DNA from: a bacterium UBA3734
Lineage (GTDB): Bacteria; Bacteroidota; Bacteroidia; Bacteroidales; Bacteroidaceae
DNA length: 17,584 bases
Direction: 5' to 3'
NCBI GenBank assembly: GCA_002372575.1
Contig: DFHC01000068.1
Location: forward strand, 1 to 17,584
In this document: positions 1 through 6,620 of the stretch, in pieces
Layout: every line of letters starts with the position of its first letter
How positions within the stretch are numbered: position 1 is the stretch's first letter
Program-made: the position numbers and the translations under genes
The notes under the pieces: model-generated
Databases searched by the model: none
What the model saw: only the letters and a program-made list of their open reading frames with translations
What the model was told of the DNA's origin: nothing

Positions 1-683
1 TCGGGCACGTCGCCGCGCACGATTCGCTGTGCCAAGCCCTCGACAATGGCTGTTTTTCCCGTGCCCGGCTCACCGATGAGAATCGGGTTGTTTTTCGTGC
101 GTCGCGACAGGATTTGCAACACACGGCGAATCTCGTCGTCGCGCCCGATGACGGGGTCGAGCTTGCCCTTCCGAGCATCATCGACGAGGTTTTTCGCGTA
201 TTTCGAGAGGGCTTGGAAATTCTCGTCGCCACTCATCGACTGCACCTTCTGACCCTGCCGCAGTTCGCCGATGGCCTGCTGAAGCGTCTTCTCGGCAATG
301 CCTGCGTCTTTCATAATGCGGCTCGCCGTGCTGTTCACACTGAGCAATGCCAACAGCATCGGTTCCACCGAAACGAATTCATCGCCCATTTTCTGGGCTT
401 CGTCGATGGCTTTTTGCAAGACCTGCGAAGCCGCATTCGAAAAATACGGTTCACCGCCCTGCACACGCGGCAGATGTGCAATTTCGCTCTCTACGAGCTG
501 TTCGATTTGCTGTACGTTCACACCCAGTTTGCCGAACAGATAGTCCGTCACATCCTTCGCCTTCTGCATGATGCCGTAGAGCAAGTGCACCGGCTCAATG
601 GCCTGCTGGCCAGCCGTTTGCGCGCGTCCGGCCGCTGCCTGCACGGCCTCTTGCGCCTTGATGGTAAATTTGTCGAGTGTCAT
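1..683 (-). CDS. clpB: ClpB disaggregase, N-terminal part (cut by window edge)
   Basis: This is the first 227 residues of the AAA+ chaperone ClpB, which with DnaK/DnaJ/GrpE pulls polypeptides out of aggregates in the cytoplasm. The protein starts [17 protein letters not shown], the usual start of the Clp N-domain. Two Clp_N repeats fill about residues 1-145, followed by the linker and the NBD1 entry segment [18 protein letters not shown]. The Walker A motif GEPGTGKT is at residues 204-211, the position expected for ClpB. The arginine-rich stretch [14 protein letters not shown] precedes it. The frame stays open to base 1, so NBD1, the middle domain and NBD2 lie outside the window. The ATG at 683 is followed upstream by a heptad repeat (694-721) and a possible promoter. 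The family call is secure; ClpC is less likely because the N-domain and linker read as ClpB. Confidence 0.96.
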   Translation of the reverse strand, partial: MTLDKFTIKAQEAVQAAAGRAQTAGQQAIEPVHLLYGIMQKAKDVTDYLFGKLGVNVQQIEQLVESEIAHLPRVQGGEPYFSNAASQVLQKAIDEAQKMGDEFVSVEPMLLALLSVNSTASRIMKDAGIAEKTLQQAIGELRQGQKVQSMSGDENFQALSKYAKNLVDDARKGKLDPVIGRDDEIRRVLQILSRRTKNNPILIGEPGTGKTAIVEGLAQRIVRGDVP

Positions 684-693
684 AGTTATTTCA

Positions 694-721
694 ATTTTTA
701 ATTTACAATTTACAATTTACA
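694..721. repeat. Heptad tandem repeat (ATTTACA)3 in the clpB leader
   Basis: Three perfect ATTTACA units at 701-721 follow one degenerate unit ATTTTTA at 694-700. The array lies 11-38 bases upstream of the clpB ATG, inside the probable clpB 5' untranslated region. It has the same 7-bp period as the other arrays in the window; in the register AATTTAC it differs from the AATTAAC unit at 1615-1642 by one base. Confidence 0.85.
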
Positions 722-790
722 ACTCTCGCGCCAAGTCCGCGAAAACCGACATTTTGTCAAAAACACCGACGAAATGGCAGAAAAACGGAA

Positions 791-798
791 CAAAATTA
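791..798 (-). promoter_or_regulatory. Possible clpB promoter, -7 box
   Basis: On the minus strand this reads TAATTTTG, a match to the Bacteroidetes -7 consensus TAnnTTTG, about 110 bases upstream of the clpB ATG. No TTTG lies 19-21 bases further upstream; the nearest is about 26 bases away, so only half of the promoter is convincing. No CIRCE-like inverted repeat was seen in 684-931. The rest of that gap holds only the heptad array and the divergent promoter at 847-878. Confidence 0.35.
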
Positions 799-846
799 AC
801 TTTTGCGAACTACGGAAACGATTGCAAATTATTGCGCACTATTTTT

Positions 847-878
847 CTTGCAAATATGATTTTTTTATGCTATCTTTG
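847..878 (+). promoter_or_regulatory. Bacteroidetes-type promoter for the 932-1612 gene
   Basis: The -7 box TATCTTTG (871-878) matches TAnnTTTG exactly. A CTTG at 847-850, one base off the TTTG -33 element, lies 20 bases upstream, the normal spacing. Transcription would start near 885, giving a leader of roughly 45 bases before the ATG at 932. Confidence 0.65.
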
Positions 879-931
879 CACCACGAAATCAGATTTTCGC
901 AACCTAAAAACTGATTTGAAACAGAAAAAAA

Positions 932-1612
932 ATGAACGAAGCATTGACGATACTGACCGACCGCGAATGGCTATTGCTGCTGATTGCCATTGCAAGCTAC
1001 GTGCTGCTGTTTGTACTGACGGTGCAGAACAGCCGCCGCAAGGTGCTCGACCTGCAGGAACGACTCAACAAGGTTCGCGCAATGCAGGAGGAGCAGCAGG
1101 CGCAAAGTCGGGAAGGAATTGAGCAAAACCGATTGAAAATCACGGAGTTAGAGACTCTCATCCGCAAACTTGGCGATGAAAATTCGGTTTTGAAACTGGA
1201 ACTGGAGGAGAAAAGGACACGACTGGACTATGCCAACCGCATGGCAGAACTGGAGAGCGAGAAGCGCAGTCAGGCCGAGAGCGTCATCTTCGGCAGCGAC
1301 ATCTACGACCACATTCAGCGACTGCTGGACAAGGGCGAATGTATGGTCAACAACGACTGGCGGCGCCTGGAGCAGGTGGTCAATTCGGTTTATACGGGCT
1401 TCACCGAGCGGCTCTACGGGCTTTATCGCATGAGCGAGCAAGACTATCACGTGAGCCTGCTCATCAAGGTGCGGCTGCAACCCAAGGACATCGGCACACT
1501 GACGGCTCATTCGAAAGAAAGCGTGGCCTCGACGCGCAGCCGACTCTACCAGAAGGTGTTCGGCGTGAAAGGGTCGTCGAAAGACTGGGACGACTTCGTG
1601 CTGAACCTTTGA
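932..1612 (+). CDS. Membrane-anchored coiled-coil protein with C-terminal helix-turn-helix
   Basis: This 226-residue protein has one strong membrane segment (about residues 13-31, WLLLLIAIASYVLLFVLTV). A long charged coiled coil follows (about 35-118, rich in E, Q, K and R). The C-terminal region (about 169-213, MSEQDYHVSLLIKVRLQPKDIGTLTAHSKESVASTRSRLYQKVFGVKGS) looks like the HTH at the end of large Bacteroidetes TPR/TM/coiled-coil regulators, whose consensus resembles LLLLGFSPKEIA...S..S...RSRLYKKIFG. No N-terminal TPR or ligand-binding domain is present: only about 12 residues precede the membrane segment. The HTH would face the cytoplasm, so a membrane-tethered DNA-binding protein is inferred. 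It has its own promoter at 847-878 and is followed 34 bases later by nfeD, with a heptad array in the gap. The gene name and target are unknown. Confidence 0.75.
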   Translation: MNEALTILTDREWLLLLIAIASYVLLFVLTVQNSRRKVLDLQERLNKVRAMQEEQQAQSREGIEQNRLKITELETLIRKLGDENSVLKLELEEKRTRLDYANRMAELESEKRSQAESVIFGSDIYDHIQRLLDKGECMVNNDWRRLEQVVNSVYTGFTERLYGLYRMSEQDYHVSLLIKVRLQPKDIGTLTAHSKESVASTRSRLYQKVFGVKGSSKDWDDFVLNL

Positions 1613-1614
1613 AC

Positions 1615-1642
1615 AATTAATAATTAACAATTAATAATTAAC
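1615..1642. repeat. Heptad tandem repeat, (AATTAAT AATTAAC)2
   Basis: Four units alternate AATTAAT and AATTAAC and fill almost the whole gap between the stop codon at 1612 and the nfeD-like ATG at 1647. The array has no hairpin potential that would make it a terminator. The same unit recurs at 2664-2705. Confidence 0.9.
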
Positions 1643-1646
1643 GATT

Positions 1647-2099
1647 ATGATTGAGTATTTATCAGAACACCTTTGGCAGATGTGGGCGGTGATAGCCGTT
1701 CTCTGCCTGATTTTGGAGCTCACGGCAGGCGATTTCTTCATCCTCTGCTTTTCGATTGGCGCGGCCTTCGCAGCCATGAGTGCGGCCTTTGGAGCCGGAT
1801 TCTACGTGCAGTTGGCTGTTTTCGCCGTGTTCACGCTGGTGAGCCTGTTTTTGGTGCGTCCGTTTGCGCTGCGCTACCTGCATCGCAACGACGAAAACCG
1901 AGTGAGTAATGCCGATGCGCTTCTCGGGCGACACGGGAAGGTCGTGGAGACGATTGAGGCCGACGGCTTCGGTCGCGTGCAGATCGACGGCGACGTATGG
2001 AAGGCCGTAACGAAGGGTGAGACGATTCCCGTGGGTGCCACCGTGCTGGTGGTGGACCGCGAGAGCACAATCATCACCGTGGAGAAGGTTGAAGGGTGA
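1647..2099 (+). CDS. NfeD-like membrane protein
   Basis: This 150-residue protein fits the short NfeD family. Three hydrophobic segments occupy about residues 11-70, with an acidic Glu-Leu-Thr-Ala-Gly-Asp turn at 24-29. A C-terminal OB-fold domain follows (about 88-148), containing LLGRHGKVVETIEADGFGRVQIDGDVWKA and VPVGATV-like text, typical of NfeD. The long form's serine protease domain is absent, as in the short class. NfeD proteins are usually encoded next to SPFH/stomatin-like genes and are thought to work with them in membrane microdomains. Here the SPFH gene is at 2718-3674, separated by one unknown gene. The last codons and the stop (2097-2099) lie in degenerate heptads of the repeat at 2088-2129. 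Confidence 0.9.
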   Translation: MIEYLSEHLWQMWAVIAVLCLILELTAGDFFILCFSIGAAFAAMSAAFGAGFYVQLAVFAVFTLVSLFLVRPFALRYLHRNDENRVSNADALLGRHGKVVETIEADGFGRVQIDGDVWKAVTKGETIPVGATVLVVDRESTIITVEKVEG

Positions 2100-2129
2100 T
2101 GGTTGAGTGTTGAATGTTGAGTGTTGAAT
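2088..2129. repeat. Heptad tandem repeat, (GTTGAGT GTTGAAT)2 with degenerate flanks
   Basis: Two copies of the 14-mer GTTGAGTGTTGAAT (2102-2129) follow two degenerate heptads, GTTGAAG (2088-2094) and GGTGATG (2095-2101). The degenerate part covers the last codons and stop of the NfeD-like gene. The array ends 5 bases before the next ATG at 2135. Confidence 0.88.
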
Positions 2130-2134
2130 GAAGG

Positions 2135-2683
2135 ATGAAGCGAGTGGTTGAGATTCATCGCAAGAAAGGGGCGCTGCTATGGGCGGCTGCTTTTGGATTG
2201 GGTGGCGCAGTGCTATCCACGTGGAGTAGTTATGACTATTTACTGCCGCTCTCGTGGAATACCGCTTGGGGAGCATTGGGAATTCTCATCCCCGCATTAA
2301 CGGGCCTCGCCGCACTTGCCAAACTGCTCTCAGACAAGATTCGCCACGAGCCCTACCTGCTCGTTTACGACGACTCGATTGAAATTCGCCACTGGCTCAC
2401 GAACAAATTTCAGCCGCTGCATTTCTGCGATGTGGAAGACATCGTGAGGGTGGACGACCTGTACAAGTTCGAAATTGTCTTCAAGCTGCAGCCCTACCTG
2501 AAGAGGAGCGACCTGCCACGGAGGCCGATTTCCTTCAAAAAAACCTCTAAAAATACGTTCAAACTCTCGCTGACTTCGCTCAGTATGCTTGACAAGGAAG
2601 TCTATGACCTCATCCTTGATCGCTTCCAGCGATATCAGGAAAAAACAAAACGATACGATTCTAAATTAACAATTAATAATTAA
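2135..2683 (+). CDS. Unknown two-TM protein with a possible PH-like domain
   Basis: I do not recognise this 182-residue protein with certainty. It has a basic N-terminus (MKRVVEIHRKKG), two membrane segments (about residues 12-29 and 44-64), and then a cytoplasmic-looking domain. That domain contains HEPYLLVYDDSIEIRH and FCDVEDIVRVDD, the spacing seen in small membrane PH-like (STM3941-type) proteins. It ends in a basic helix. The last residues, about KLTINN and the stop, are encoded by the heptad array at 2664-2705, so the C-terminus is repeat-derived. The gene lies between nfeD and the SPFH gene, 35 bases after the first and 34 before the second, and is probably in the same transcript. A structural role with the SPFH/NfeD pair is only inferred. 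The ATG at 2135 is the first in frame after the upstream repeat; no strong ribosome binding site is visible. Confidence 0.7.
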   Translation: MKRVVEIHRKKGALLWAAAFGLGGAVLSTWSSYDYLLPLSWNTAWGALGILIPALTGLAALAKLLSDKIRHEPYLLVYDDSIEIRHWLTNKFQPLHFCDVEDIVRVDDLYKFEIVFKLQPYLKRSDLPRRPISFKKTSKNTFKLSLTSLSMLDKEVYDLILDRFQRYQEKTKRYDSKLTINN

Positions 2684-2705
2684 TAATTAATAATTAACAA
2701 TTAAA
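2664..2705. repeat. Heptad tandem repeat, six AATTAAY/A units
   Basis: The six units are AATTAAC, AATTAAT three times, AATTAAC and AATTAAA, 42 bases in all. The array starts inside the 3' end of the preceding gene, supplies its stop codon (2681-2683) and ends 12 bases before the SPFH start codon. Confidence 0.92.
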
Positions 2706-2717
2706 TTTACATTCATT

Positions 2718-3674
2718 ATGGACATTATGAGTTATGTTTTGATTGCCATCGTCGTGTTGGTCATCATCTTCGCCAAAATGGCACTGGTCATCATTCCGCA
2801 GAGTGAAACCAAAATCATTGAGCGTCTTGGAAAATACTACGCCACGCTCAACCCAGGTATCAACCTAATCATCCCCTTCATCGACCGCGCCAAGCAAATC
2901 GTGGTGCTTCAGCGCGGACGCTACACCTATTCCGACTCCATCGACCTGCGCGAGCAAGTCTATGACTTCGACCGCCAGAACGTCATCACGAAAGACAACA
3001 TCCAGATGGAAATCAACGCACTGCTGTATTTCCAGATTGTCGATCCGTTCAAGTCGGTTTATGAGATTTCGAACCTGCCCAACGCCATCGAGAAGCTCAC
3101 GCAAACCACCCTGCGTAACATCATCGGTGAGCTGGAACTCGACCAGACGCTCACCTCGCGCGACACCATCAACACGAAGCTGCGCGCCGTGCTCGACGAC
3201 GCCACCGACAAGTGGGGCGTGAAGGTGAACCGCGTGGAACTGCAAGACATCATTCCTCCCTCGAGCGTGCTCAACGCCATGGAGAAGCAGATGCAGGCCG
3301 AGCGTAACAAGCGTGCCGCCATCTTGACGTCGGAAGGCGATAAGCAGTCGCAGATTCTGCAGTCGGAGGGTGAAAAAGCCGCCACCATCAACCGTGCCGA
3401 GGCCTCCAAGCAGCAGGAAATTCTCCGTGCCGAGGGTGAGGCGCAGGCCCGCATCCGCAAGGCCGAGGCCGAGGCCAAGGCCATCGAGCTCGTCACAGCC
3501 GCCGTCGGACAATCGACCAACCCCGCCAACTACCTCATCGCCCAGAAATACATCACGATGATGGAGGAACTCGCCCACAACAACCAGACGAAGACCGTCT
3601 ATCTGCCCTTCGAGGCCACGGGCGTGCTCGGTTCCATCGGCGGCATCAAGGAGATGTTCAAAAACGAGAAATAA
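2718..3674 (+). CDS. SPFH/band-7 protein (paraslipin, stomatin-like)
   Basis: This 318-residue protein belongs to the stomatin/paraslipin group of SPFH proteins, which form membrane-bound oligomeric rings. It has an N-terminal membrane anchor (about residues 4-27), then the band-7 domain (about 25-190) with VIIPQSETKIIERLGKYYATLNPGINLIIPFID, RQNVITKDNIQMEINALLYFQIVDP and VNRVELQDIIPPS. A long Ala/Glu/Lys/Arg coiled coil (about 190-262) and a C-terminal segment (LIAQKYITMMEELA...VYLPFEATGVLGSIGGIKEMF) complete it. The order is typical of paraslipins rather than HflK/HflC. The nearby NfeD-like gene supports the assignment. Two in-frame ATGs exist (2718 and 2727); the second would start MSYVLIAI and is also possible. 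The nitroreductase gene follows after 18 bases. Confidence 0.93.
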   Translation: MDIMSYVLIAIVVLVIIFAKMALVIIPQSETKIIERLGKYYATLNPGINLIIPFIDRAKQIVVLQRGRYTYSDSIDLREQVYDFDRQNVITKDNIQMEINALLYFQIVDPFKSVYEISNLPNAIEKLTQTTLRNIIGELELDQTLTSRDTINTKLRAVLDDATDKWGVKVNRVELQDIIPPSSVLNAMEKQMQAERNKRAAILTSEGDKQSQILQSEGEKAATINRAEASKQQEILRAEGEAQARIRKAEAEAKAIELVTAAVGQSTNPANYLIAQKYITMMEELAHNNQTKTVYLPFEATGVLGSIGGIKEMFKNEK

Positions 3675-3692
3675 AAATTTAACCAAAAGAAT

Positions 3693-4310
3693 ATGAAGAA
3701 AGTATTTGTAATCGCACTGTCAGCTCTGCTGATAACAGGCTGCAACTGCAAAGACTCGAAAACGGCGGCCTGTACTGACAGCGGAAAGGCTGTCATCGAA
3801 AACATCATGACGCGCACGAGCATCCGCGCCTATACCAACCAGCCCGTCGCAGCCGACACGGTGGAAATTCTGCTCAAGGCAGGAATGGCGGCTCCCTCTG
3901 CCGTGAACAAGCAGCCGTGGCACTTCGTGGTCATCAACGACAAGGCGAAACTCGACGAACTGGCCGAGGCCAACCCGCGCGGCGGCAAAATGCTGAAGGA
4001 GGCTCCGCTGGCCATCGTGGTGTGCGGCGACCTGACGAAGACGCTCGACGGAAAAGGACAGGAATTCTGGATTCAAGACTGCTCGGCAGCCACGGAAAAC
4101 ATCCTGCTGGCAGCCCACGCGCTGGGTCTGGGTGCCGTTTGGACGGCTGGTCATCCGATGGAGGAACGTATGGAAACCCTTCGCGCCACGCTGAAACTGC
4201 CCGACACCATCGTTCCCCTCTGCACCATCGTCATCGGCCATCCGGCTGAAAATCCCGATCCGAAAGACAAGTGGATTCCCGAAAACGTGACCTACAACGA
4301 ATTCAAGTAA
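3693..4310 (+). CDS. Nitroreductase-family lipoprotein
   Basis: This 205-residue protein combines a lipoprotein signal (MKKVFVIALSALLITGC, lipobox cysteine at residue 17) with a nitroreductase fold. Family motifs are TRTSIRAYTNQPV (about 41-52, phosphate-binding Arg-Ser-x-Arg), MAAPSAVNKQPWHFVVIND (about 65-83), LGLGAVWTAGHP and the C-terminal VIGHPAENPDPKDKW. Such enzymes bind FMN and reduce nitro or quinone substrates with NAD(P)H. The lipoprotein signal is odd because FMN and NAD(P)H are cytoplasmic, so either the protein is exported with flavin or it uses a different donor. A cysteine-rich spacer (CNCKDSKTAAC) follows the lipobox. The next gene starts one base after the stop, which suggests translational coupling. 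Confidence 0.88.
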   Translation: MKKVFVIALSALLITGCNCKDSKTAACTDSGKAVIENIMTRTSIRAYTNQPVAADTVEILLKAGMAAPSAVNKQPWHFVVINDKAKLDELAEANPRGGKMLKEAPLAIVVCGDLTKTLDGKGQEFWIQDCSAATENILLAAHALGLGAVWTAGHPMEERMETLRATLKLPDTIVPLCTIVIGHPAENPDPKDKWIPENVTYNEFK

Positions 4311-4311
4311 A

Positions 4312-5427
4312 GTGGAAATCTGTATCGTAGCGGGCGCACGCCCGAACTTCATGAAAGTGGCTCCCATCGTGAGAGCCATCGAGAACGCCGAGGCACACGG
4401 CAGGAACATCAGCTATACGCTGGTGTTCGCCGGTGCCAAGGACGACCCCACGCTCGAGTCGTCGCTCTTCGACGACCTGCAAATCGCACCGCCACAGGTT
4501 TATTTGGGCGTGACGTGTGAGAACCTGAACGAGCTGACCGGACAAGTGATGTCGGCCTTCGAGCACTATCTGCAGACGCGGAAAACCGACGTCGTCATCG
4601 TGGTCGATGACCTCGCCTCGACGATGGCCGCAGCGATTGTTACGAAGAAGCAAGGCATCACGCTGGCACACATCGTGGCCGGCACGCGCTCGTTCGACAT
4701 CAAGATGCCGAAGGAAATCAACCGCCTCGTCATCGACGGCCTCTCCGACCTGCTCTTCACTGCCGGAATGGGTGCGAACTCGATTGCCACGCGCGAGGGT
4801 GCCGAGTTGTCGAAAATCTACACCGTTGGCAACATCCTGATGGACACGCTGCGCTTCAATCGCAACCGGCTGCGGCAGCCCGTCGGCCTGAAACTGCAAT
4901 CAGGGTCGTATCTTGTGTTCACGCTGAATCGCAAGGCTCTCTTGGCCGACGAGGAGAATCTGCGCCGAATGGTTGAGGCGATGATTCAAAATGCAGACGG
5001 AATGCCCATCATCGCGCCCCTGCGCGGTCGGGCAGCCGAAATCGTTGGCGGAATCGTCGATTCCATCACCCATCACCCAACACCCAACACCCAACACCCA
5101 ACACCCATCCTTCTTCATCCCTCGCTCAGCTATTTGGAATTTGGCTGGCTCACGGCCCATGCGCGCGGCATTGTCACCGATTCGGGCAATGTGGCGGAGG
5201 AGGCCACGTTCAACGGCGTGCCCTGCATCACGCTCAACAGCTACACCGAGCACATCGAAACGGTGAAAGTGGGCACCAATGAGCTCGTGGGCGAAGATGC
5301 CACGCTGCTCGGCGAGATGGTGGCAAAAATGGTGCGGGGCGAATGGAAGGAAAGCGCCCTACCCGACCGCTGGGACGGTCGTACGGCAGAGCGCATCGTA
5401 CAGATTCTGATGGAAAGAGAGTTATAA
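4312..5427 (+). CDS. WecB-like UDP-GlcNAc 2-epimerase homologue, catalytic residues changed
   Basis: This 371-residue protein has the two-domain fold of non-hydrolysing UDP-GlcNAc 2-epimerases. N-terminal AGARPNFMKVAPIVRAI, VVIVVDDLASTMAAAI with Asp100, PKEINR with Glu135, TVGNILMDTLRFNR and TDSGNVAEEATFNGVP all align with the family. Two catalytic positions are changed. The usual HVEAGLR reads HIVAGTR, with Val122 in place of Glu. The usual T-x-HRREN reads TLNRKAL, with Asn206 in place of His. The TERPE motif reads TEHIE. The fold and nucleotide binding seem kept, but ordinary epimerisation is doubtful. A 42-base heptad array (5067-5108) encodes an extra loop, about residues 252-266. The start is GTG at 4312, one base after the preceding stop; no upstream in-frame ATG fits. 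No wecC-like dehydrogenase is nearby. Confidence 0.85.
   Translation: MEICIVAGARPNFMKVAPIVRAIENAEAHGRNISYTLVFAGAKDDPTLESSLFDDLQIAPPQVYLGVTCENLNELTGQVMSAFEHYLQTRKTDVVIVVDDLASTMAAAIVTKKQGITLAHIVAGTRSFDIKMPKEINRLVIDGLSDLLFTAGMGANSIATREGAELSKIYTVGNILMDTLRFNRNRLRQPVGLKLQSGSYLVFTLNRKALLADEENLRRMVEAMIQNADGMPIIAPLRGRAAEIVGGIVDSITHHPTPNTQHPTPILLHPSLSYLEFGWLTAHARGIVTDSGNVAEEATFNGVPCITLNSYTEHIETVKVGTNELVGEDATLLGEMVAKMVRGEWKESALPDRWDGRTAERIVQILMEREL
5067..5108. repeat. In-gene heptad repeat, CACCCAT (CACCCAA)4 CACCCAT
   Basis: Six units, 42 bases, lie inside the WecB-like gene and keep its frame. They encode a peptide of period 7 residues (TPNTQHP). The position is between the helix ending EIVGGIVDSI and the strand beginning ILLHPSLSYLEF, where family members have a short loop. 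Neither strand of this unit contains a stop in any frame. Confidence 0.92.
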
Positions 5428-5433
5428 AAAAAG

Positions 5434-5465
5434 CAGCGAAACCGAAAAAGTTTCGCTGTTTTTTT
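5434..5465. terminator. Bidirectional intrinsic terminator between converging genes
   Basis: A 9-bp perfect stem, CAGCGAAAC (5434-5442) with GTTTCGCTG (5450-5458), has a 7-base loop. It is followed by seven T on the plus strand and preceded by an A tract (5426-5432) that serves the minus strand. It lies just after the stop of the WecB-like gene (5427) and just after the stop of the TlpA-like gene (5490). Confidence 0.92.
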
Positions 5466-5489
5466 GGTGTCAGAAAATGGGAGCACTGA

Positions 5490-6587
5490 CTATTGGCAGA
5501 GCTTTGCCACTTCTTCCTCAAGCTTTTCGCCTCGGGCGTTCGTGGCCACGATGCGCCCGTCGCGGTCGAGCAGGAACATCGCGGGAATGGCCGTGACGTT
5601 GTAGAGCTTGGCTACGGGGCAGTCCCATCCGCTCAGCGACGAGACCTGAAGCCACGCGAGCTGATGCTTGTCGATGGCCTGCAGCCAAGCGTCGCGCTTT
5701 TTCTGCTCGTCGAGCGAGATGCCAAGCACCTCGAAGCCCTTATCGTGGTATTTCTCATAGACTTTTCTCACGTTGGGAGCCTCGCGCAGGCACGGGCCGC
5801 ACCACGAGGCCCAGAAATCAATCAAAACAACCTTTCCGCGCAGCAAACTGAGTGTGATTTCCTCGCCGTCGGCGGTGGGAAGCGAGAAGTCGGGCGCGAT
5901 ACTGCCCACGCCAATGGCTCCGAGTTTCTTGAGGGTAGCGGCGAGCTGCTGTCCGACGGCAGAACCCTTCACGCGTTCGGAAAGGTTATCGTAGAGCGGC
6001 TTGAGGTCAGCATAGCTGCGGTCGCGCGCCATAAACTGGTTCATGATGAAGGCCGCCACATAGTTGTCGGGGCAGTTTCGGGCAATGCTGTCTTGCAGGG
6101 CCTTATTGCGCTCCTTGATGTGCACGAACATCTGCGCAAGGCTGTCGCGCATGGTCTCGCTCTGCTCGTCTTTGCCCATAGCAATGGCCATCATGGTCAT
6201 CATCTCGAACATTTGCATATCGTTGATATTTTTCAGCAAATCGTGTTCTTTGTCATCCTTTACGATGAGTTCTGGCACCTCGAATTCCTTTCCGCGACGC
6301 TGCGTTTTTACGCGATGGAAGGTGACGTTAATCGGATTCTCGTGCAGAATCATGGCCTCTGACGTGCCGCCCATCTTGAGCATGGCCATCTGCACGGTGA
6401 GCGGGCCGGTGAGCAGGAATTTTCCGTCGGCGACCACCGTTGAGTCAATCGGCGTTTTGTCTTCTGCCGTGAGCATGACTTTCATGCCGTCGTGGCCGAT
6501 GGCCGTTCCTGAGATGTTGTACGTTTGCTGGGCTGTCGCAACAAGGCCGACGGCCAGTGCGAACAGGAGGGTGATGTTTCTTTTCAT
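5490..6587 (-). CDS. TlpA-like thiol-disulfide oxidoreductase with N-terminal DUF4369-like domain
   Basis: This 365-residue exported protein starts with a signal peptide (about residues 1-20, cut near TAQ). A DUF4369-like beta domain follows (about 22-95, with YNISGTAIGHDG and PIDSTVVADGKFLLTG). Then comes a helical middle part (about 105-225) and a C-terminal TlpA/AhpC-TSA thioredoxin domain (about 228-365). The redox motif WCGPC is at residues 262-266 and the cis-proline at 335 (VTAIPAMFLLD). It probably reduces disulfides in the periplasm. The middle part has nine methionines in residues 124-153, which is unusual. It is the last gene of the leftward operon, 33 bases after the thioredoxin-fold gene, and ends on the 5434-5465 terminator. 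Domain architecture is secure; the partner is unknown. Confidence 0.92.
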   Translation of the reverse strand: MKRNITLLFALAVGLVATAQQTYNISGTAIGHDGMKVMLTAEDKTPIDSTVVADGKFLLTGPLTVQMAMLKMGGTSEAMILHENPINVTFHRVKTQRRGKEFEVPELIVKDDKEHDLLKNINDMQMFEMMTMMAIAMGKDEQSETMRDSLAQMFVHIKERNKALQDSIARNCPDNYVAAFIMNQFMARDRSYADLKPLYDNLSERVKGSAVGQQLAATLKKLGAIGVGSIAPDFSLPTADGEEITLSLLRGKVVLIDFWASWCGPCLREAPNVRKVYEKYHDKGFEVLGISLDEQKKRDAWLQAIDKHQLAWLQVSSLSGWDCPVAKLYNVTAIPAMFLLDRDGRIVATNARGEKLEEEVAKLCQ

Positions 6588-6620
6588 GGGTAATGAATAA
6601 TGATTGGTGGTTGTTGATGA

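Noticed and set aside
2865..3686. Open frame of 273 codons antisense to the SPFH gene
   Set aside because: It is low-complexity (Leu/Gly/Asp rich) and mirrors the codon pattern of the SPFH gene; no start signal or motif was seen.
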